Shown here: piece by piece, positions 62,701 to 64,000 of the stretch
Layout: each line of letters starts with the position of its first letter
How positions within the stretch are numbered: position 1 is the first letter of the stretch
Source of the DNA: Schistosoma mansoni
Lineage: Eukaryota > Platyhelminthes > Trematoda > Strigeidida > Schistosomatidae
Reading direction: 5' to 3'
DNA length: 64,000 bases
Assembly: GCF_000237925.1 (NCBI RefSeq)
Contig: NC_031495.1
Coordinates: 14,209,749 to 14,273,748 of the forward strand
Notes under the pieces: generated by a model
Told to the model about the DNA's origin: nothing
Seen by the model: only the letters and a program-made list of their open reading frames with translations
Databases searched by the model: none
Translations under genes and position numbers: made by a program

Positions 62701-63689
62701 GTGTTTTTATCTCATGAGGACGACCTGCATTTTGTAAGGGGATCAATATTTCGAACTACATATCTTTTATTATGTTTTTGTCAATATTTGTCTTAAGGAA
62801 ATATTCTGTCTAACCATCAGTTGTGTTATGTCCTTGATCTGTCTACCCACGTCTATGCAATGATAACTTGTCTAATCTAGATTAAGACCTTGATGCGATA
62901 GGCTGACTGGTTTAACCTTGAAGGCTAGTACGTGTGATTTCGAAATGTGACCAACTGTCTGGGATAGAGAGACGGAAACTATACTACCACCTGATTGGCT
63001 GACAAGCACGCGCGCGCGAGAGAGAAGACAAGTCAACTGGAACACTACTCGATTTATTTCCAGTTCCGATCTGGTTCCTGATTCAGATCATTGTACAAAG
63101 ATACATGAATAAATAGATGACTAACCCGACCACAACGTACAATAATTAGGGAAATACAATTACGTCCAAAACTGGGGATTAGGTTAGAAAATAGATTACA
63201 AAATATTATGTTTAAATTACAATAGCTTTGGAACAGAAAAGGCTATGGCAGTGAAACATACATCAAATGAAAGCCTATGGTCTGTAGAAATAAACTAGGG
63301 ACAAAAATAAATGTTAGTGTTTTACAAGCTTTGAACTAAACGAAATAACGTCCCCAAAAATAGCTTCAGTAGTTTGTCAAGACTTCTTGTTTCTCTGTTC
63401 ACATCAGTCTGATTCTTCCCCAAGTTGTCATAGATTGCCAGAAGTCAGTCAGTGATGTAATAACTTTTTTCTTGAAAAAATTATTTTCTTACAATTAATA
63501 GAATCATCTGTCAGTCAGTTTTTGTTTCTTTCTCATTTTCTTTACAATTTATATTAGCCTGATCATCCAAACTTAAATTTATCTCCGAATGAACTAATCA
63601 CTGACACTCTGCAATTACTTATCCAAATGGTCGGTGATCAAGATATTTCATTACTACCGAACGATGAAGTGAAAGCCGAACGCGCAGAG
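44766..63689 (+). CDS. COG6: COG6, conserved oligomeric Golgi complex subunit 6 (exons 1-12; 3' end beyond window)
   Basis: Exons are 44766-44831, 44864-45007, 45044-45115, 45153-45211, 45258-45449, 45481-45551, 45586-45679, 47923-48176, 54724-54788, 59892-59983, 61775-61889 and 63558-63689. All junctions are GT-AG and in phase, giving 452 codons. COG6 belongs to lobe B of the COG tether, which docks retrograde vesicles at the Golgi. Family blocks seen in order are [26 protein letters not shown] (family NSLRTRRNLRGDIE); [103 protein letters not shown]; and LPNDEVKAE. Human COG6 is about 657 aa, so roughly 200 residues lie to the right. The ATG at 44,766 fits the family N-terminus but gives a shorter leader. 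The first six introns are 31-46 nt, later ones 1.7-6.5 kb. Confidence 0.92.
48883..48897. repeat. target-site duplication, 3' side of LINE B
   Basis: taaactgttctcagt here is identical to 52,155-52,169. The two copies bracket the minus-strand LINE. The inner edge is slightly ambiguous because the LINE tail is a cagt repeat. Confidence 0.85.
48895..48943. repeat. short tandem repeats at the LINE B 3' end
   Basis: (cagt)n at 48,895-48,911 is followed by (gtac)n at 48,926-48,938. Read on the minus strand these form the tail of LINE B, the kind of short simple-repeat tail seen on RTE elements instead of poly(A). Confidence 0.75.
48898..52154 (-). mobile_element. SR2-like RTE-clade LINE (LINE B), both ends present, internally deleted, in COG6 intron 8
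   Basis: Read on the minus strand, a GC-rich 5' leader starts at 52,154 (cccgaccgttgctgc). The APE endonuclease frame (51,414-50,770) has CVSETRIQD and [12 protein letters not shown] linker and core (50,760-49,876) has [42 protein letters not shown] and the active site EYADDIVL. C-terminal blocks follow ([10 protein letters not shown] at about 49,770, [11 protein letters not shown] at about 49,415), then a 3' UTR ending in (GACT)n. A 15 bp target-site duplication flanks it. About half a kilobase between endonuclease and RT is missing: the frame passes from [13 protein letters not shown] straight to [13 protein letters not shown] at about 50,700-50,770. A few stops and frameshifts break it, for example near 50,560 and between 49,440 and 49,640. 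It lies antisense to COG6. Confidence 0.93.
52155..52169. repeat. target-site duplication, 5' side of LINE B
   Basis: taaactgttctcagt, identical to 48,883-48,897. Confidence 0.85.
52194..52209. repeat. target-site duplication, 3' side of LINE C
   Basis: gaaataccacttccta, identical over 16 bp to 53,872-53,887. Confidence 0.88.
52210..53871 (-). mobile_element. second RTE-clade LINE (LINE C), 5'-truncated, in COG6 intron 8
   Basis: Read on the minus strand, the copy starts inside the RT domain ([16 protein letters not shown] at about 53,838) and keeps [33 protein letters not shown], a damaged active-site region at about 53,270, [20 protein letters not shown] and the C-terminal [17 protein letters not shown] ending near 52,501. 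A 3' UTR of about 290 bp follows, with the tail gtggcgcatgtgtatctggt...accaatttttatgt. A perfect 16 bp target-site duplication and the truncated 5' end are the signature of target-primed reverse transcription. It differs clearly from LINE B in sequence, so it is another RTE family. At least two breaks are visible: a frameshift near 53,460 and a small deletion near the active site at about 53,270. Confidence 0.93.
53872..53887. repeat. target-site duplication, 5' side of LINE C
   Basis: gaaataccacttccta, identical to 52,194-52,209. Confidence 0.88.
55140..55405 (+). mobile_element. Sm-alpha-type SINE (hammerhead-bearing) in COG6 intron 9
   Basis: The stretch gaactcaacaaaccaatgga ... cgaggtaatgctactgc ... 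gaatacggctatgaatacca ... cccagctgac ... gaaac ... ggattcca ... tgctagga follows the order I know for the schistosome Sm-alpha family, a short retroposon that carries a hammerhead ribozyme. The orientation is the same as COG6. The limits are approximate, and no convincing target-site duplication was found. The frame 55,145-55,342 is a by-product. Confidence 0.75.
55308..55378 (+). ncRNA. degenerate hammerhead ribozyme of the Sm-alpha SINE
   Basis: The core CTGANGA is present as ctgacaa (55,328-55,334), so the position equal to the catalytic G8 is A. The GAAA block follows (55,350-55,353) after a worn stem II (gccctaaatggaac, where the family has a four-pair stem). The expected GUC cleavage triplet after stem III reads att. 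Stem I arms tccaag/ggattcc are partly kept. With the G8 position, stem II and cleavage triplet all changed, it is very probably inactive. Confidence 0.65.
55410..57190 (-). mobile_element. RTE-clade LINE copy lacking its RT core (LINE A), in COG6 intron 9
   Basis: On the minus strand the APE endonuclease comes first. It has [20 protein letters not shown] at about 57,110-57,050, LLYSGHED near 57,030, [12 protein letters not shown] at about 56,850 and [16 protein letters not shown] at about 56,760. The linker follows ([16 protein letters not shown]...EASKQVK, 56,160-56,080). At about 56,070 it passes straight to [10 protein letters not shown] and NIWNSKQLS, then [19 protein letters not shown] (55,920-55,860) and [20 protein letters not shown] (55,680-55,620). 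The whole RT catalytic core is therefore gone in one internal deletion. Several further frameshifts and stops occur. It belongs to the RTE type whose proteins are often annotated craniofacial development protein 2-like. Confidence 0.88.
57195..57642 (-). repeat. right arm of the 448 bp inverted duplication
   Basis: This is the reverse complement of 43,250-43,697 with about two mismatches. It holds the same decayed RTE reverse-transcriptase fragment, here on the minus strand. It is wedged between LINE A (ending about 57,190) and an SR2-like fragment in the opposite orientation that begins at 57,643. AGTAAT occurs just outside both ends (57,188-57,193 and 57,645-57,650). Confidence 0.9.
57643..58110 (+). 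mobile_element. decayed SR2-like LINE, C-terminal fragment (plus strand)
   Basis: Plus-strand frames read [10 protein letters not shown] and [13 protein letters not shown] at 57,643-57,715, then [13 protein letters not shown] at 57,724-57,762. Further on, [17 protein letters not shown] lies at 57,951-58,001. These match the end of the SR2-type protein ([36 protein letters not shown]). Stops and indels break it. Its left edge is exactly the inverted-duplication arm, and its orientation is opposite to LINE A. Confidence 0.75.
58111..58559. other. non-coding part of COG6 intron 9
   Basis: A repeat-like block at 58,262-58,440 has gacctccgatccgttggttc and ttcctgggtcaacgtactgg and reads as a worn pseudo-coding stretch, but I cannot assign it to a family. 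Confidence 0.35.
58560..58845 (-). mobile_element. SR2-like LINE 3' end fragment (minus strand)
   Basis: The sequence gtgaatgcacctgcaccatcgt ... gatcattgcttactataatcgcgcgaacccc (58,750-58,830) aligns with the start of the coding end and 3' UTR of LINE B (gtggatgcaccttcgcc ... caattgctatcatctcgcgaatccc, 49,155-49,240). The simple agtagaattagtaac-type tail to the left resembles that of LINE B at 48,995-49,030. It is a short, 5'-truncated, worn copy. Confidence 0.6.
58846..59891. other. remaining COG6 intron 9
   Basis: AT-rich DNA. The minus frame 58,854-59,129 has no family signal. Nothing else is seen before exon 10. Confidence 0.4.
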
Positions 63690-63879
63690 GTATATTGTAT
63701 ATTAACGTAGCAAAACTTTTCGGTACAACCACTGTTTGAATGAGTGGGCCTTTTTACAAACCGTCTCCAAACCTAACTTTTAAATCTACAGTTATTGTTT
63801 TACATTAAGTCGTCTATTGGATGTATTGAGATTCTGATTAAGTGAATCTTATGTATTCTATCATAGGTGTCTTCAAATC
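63690..63879. other. start of COG6 intron 12
   Basis: Begins with the donor gtatat after exon 12. No feature is seen until the SR2-like sequence. Confidence 0.5.
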
Positions 63880-64000
63880 ATAGCTCGTATATCCTAGGAC
63901 CACCGGGTAAGTAATGTAGTTGTTAAGAAACGGGTACTAGATAAGAATGGCAAATCGATTGATGAAGTAGTGAAACTTGACCAGTTGAGATGTCTGGGAC
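63880..64000 (+). mobile_element. SR2-like LINE fragment (plus strand), continues beyond the window
   Basis: This is near-identical to the reverse complement of 49,417-49,530 in LINE B, including ctcgtatatcctaggaccac, aagaaacgggtactagataa and gatgaagtagtgaaacttga. It encodes the block before LRWLGHVL near the C-terminus of the SR2-type protein. It lies in COG6 intron 12 in the sense orientation, opposite to LINE B. Confidence 0.9.

Noticed and set aside
1-64000. CRISPR arrays, bacterial operons, rRNA or tRNA genes
   Set aside because: None seen; the window is eukaryotic, and no tRNA cloverleaf with proper A and B boxes was recognised by eye.

Overview
The window looks like nuclear DNA of a blood fluke (Trematoda, Schistosoma). 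It is AT-rich, it carries retrotransposons of the kinds known from schistosomes (SR2-like and other RTE-clade LINEs, a CR1-like LINE, a Gypsy-class LTR element, an Sm-alpha-type SINE with a hammerhead motif), and its genes begin with runs of 31-46 nt introns followed by kilobase introns. I cannot fix the species from sequence alone. Three conserved host genes can be assembled exon by exon with consistent reading phase. Layout: 1-4.15 kb, minus-strand Gypsy-type LTR fossil running off the left edge. 4.15-7.5 kb, non-coding with copies of a dispersed repeat. 7,576-16,437 (+), a nine-exon gene for a NOP14-type nucleolar ribosome-biogenesis protein (about 575 aa), with a LINE-tailed short repeat in intron 4. 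18,641-23,054 (-), a two-exon class II DYRK protein kinase (746 aa) that converges on NOP14; its intron holds a probable Penelope-like remnant. 23-44 kb, a gene-poor stretch with one doubtful small ORF, a repeat copy, a decayed Mutator-like transposase, a faint LINE endonuclease trace, a decayed CR1-like LINE and the left arm of a 448 bp inverted duplication. 44,766-63,689 and beyond (+), the first twelve exons (452 aa) of COG6, a subunit of the Golgi-tethering COG complex; the gene continues past the right edge. The large COG6 introns are a trap for LINEs. Intron 8 holds two insertions (48,898-52,154 and 52,210-53,871), each bounded by clean target-site duplications. Intron 9 holds an Sm-alpha SINE, an RTE copy that has lost its reverse-transcriptase core, the right arm of the inverted duplication and two SR2-like pieces. 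Another SR2 piece begins at 63,880 and runs off the window. The three host genes have unrelated housekeeping or signalling roles (40S ribosome assembly, DYRK-type kinase signalling, retrograde Golgi traffic) and I see no operon-like logic linking them. No new multi-gene system was found. The most interesting signals are the near-identical 448 bp inverted arms that flank the first nine COG6 exons, a 3' tail shared between an RTE LINE and a non-coding repeat 43 kb away (a likely LINE/non-autonomous pair), a decayed hammerhead SINE, the Mutator-like remnant, and the strong 5'-to-3' intron-size gradient.
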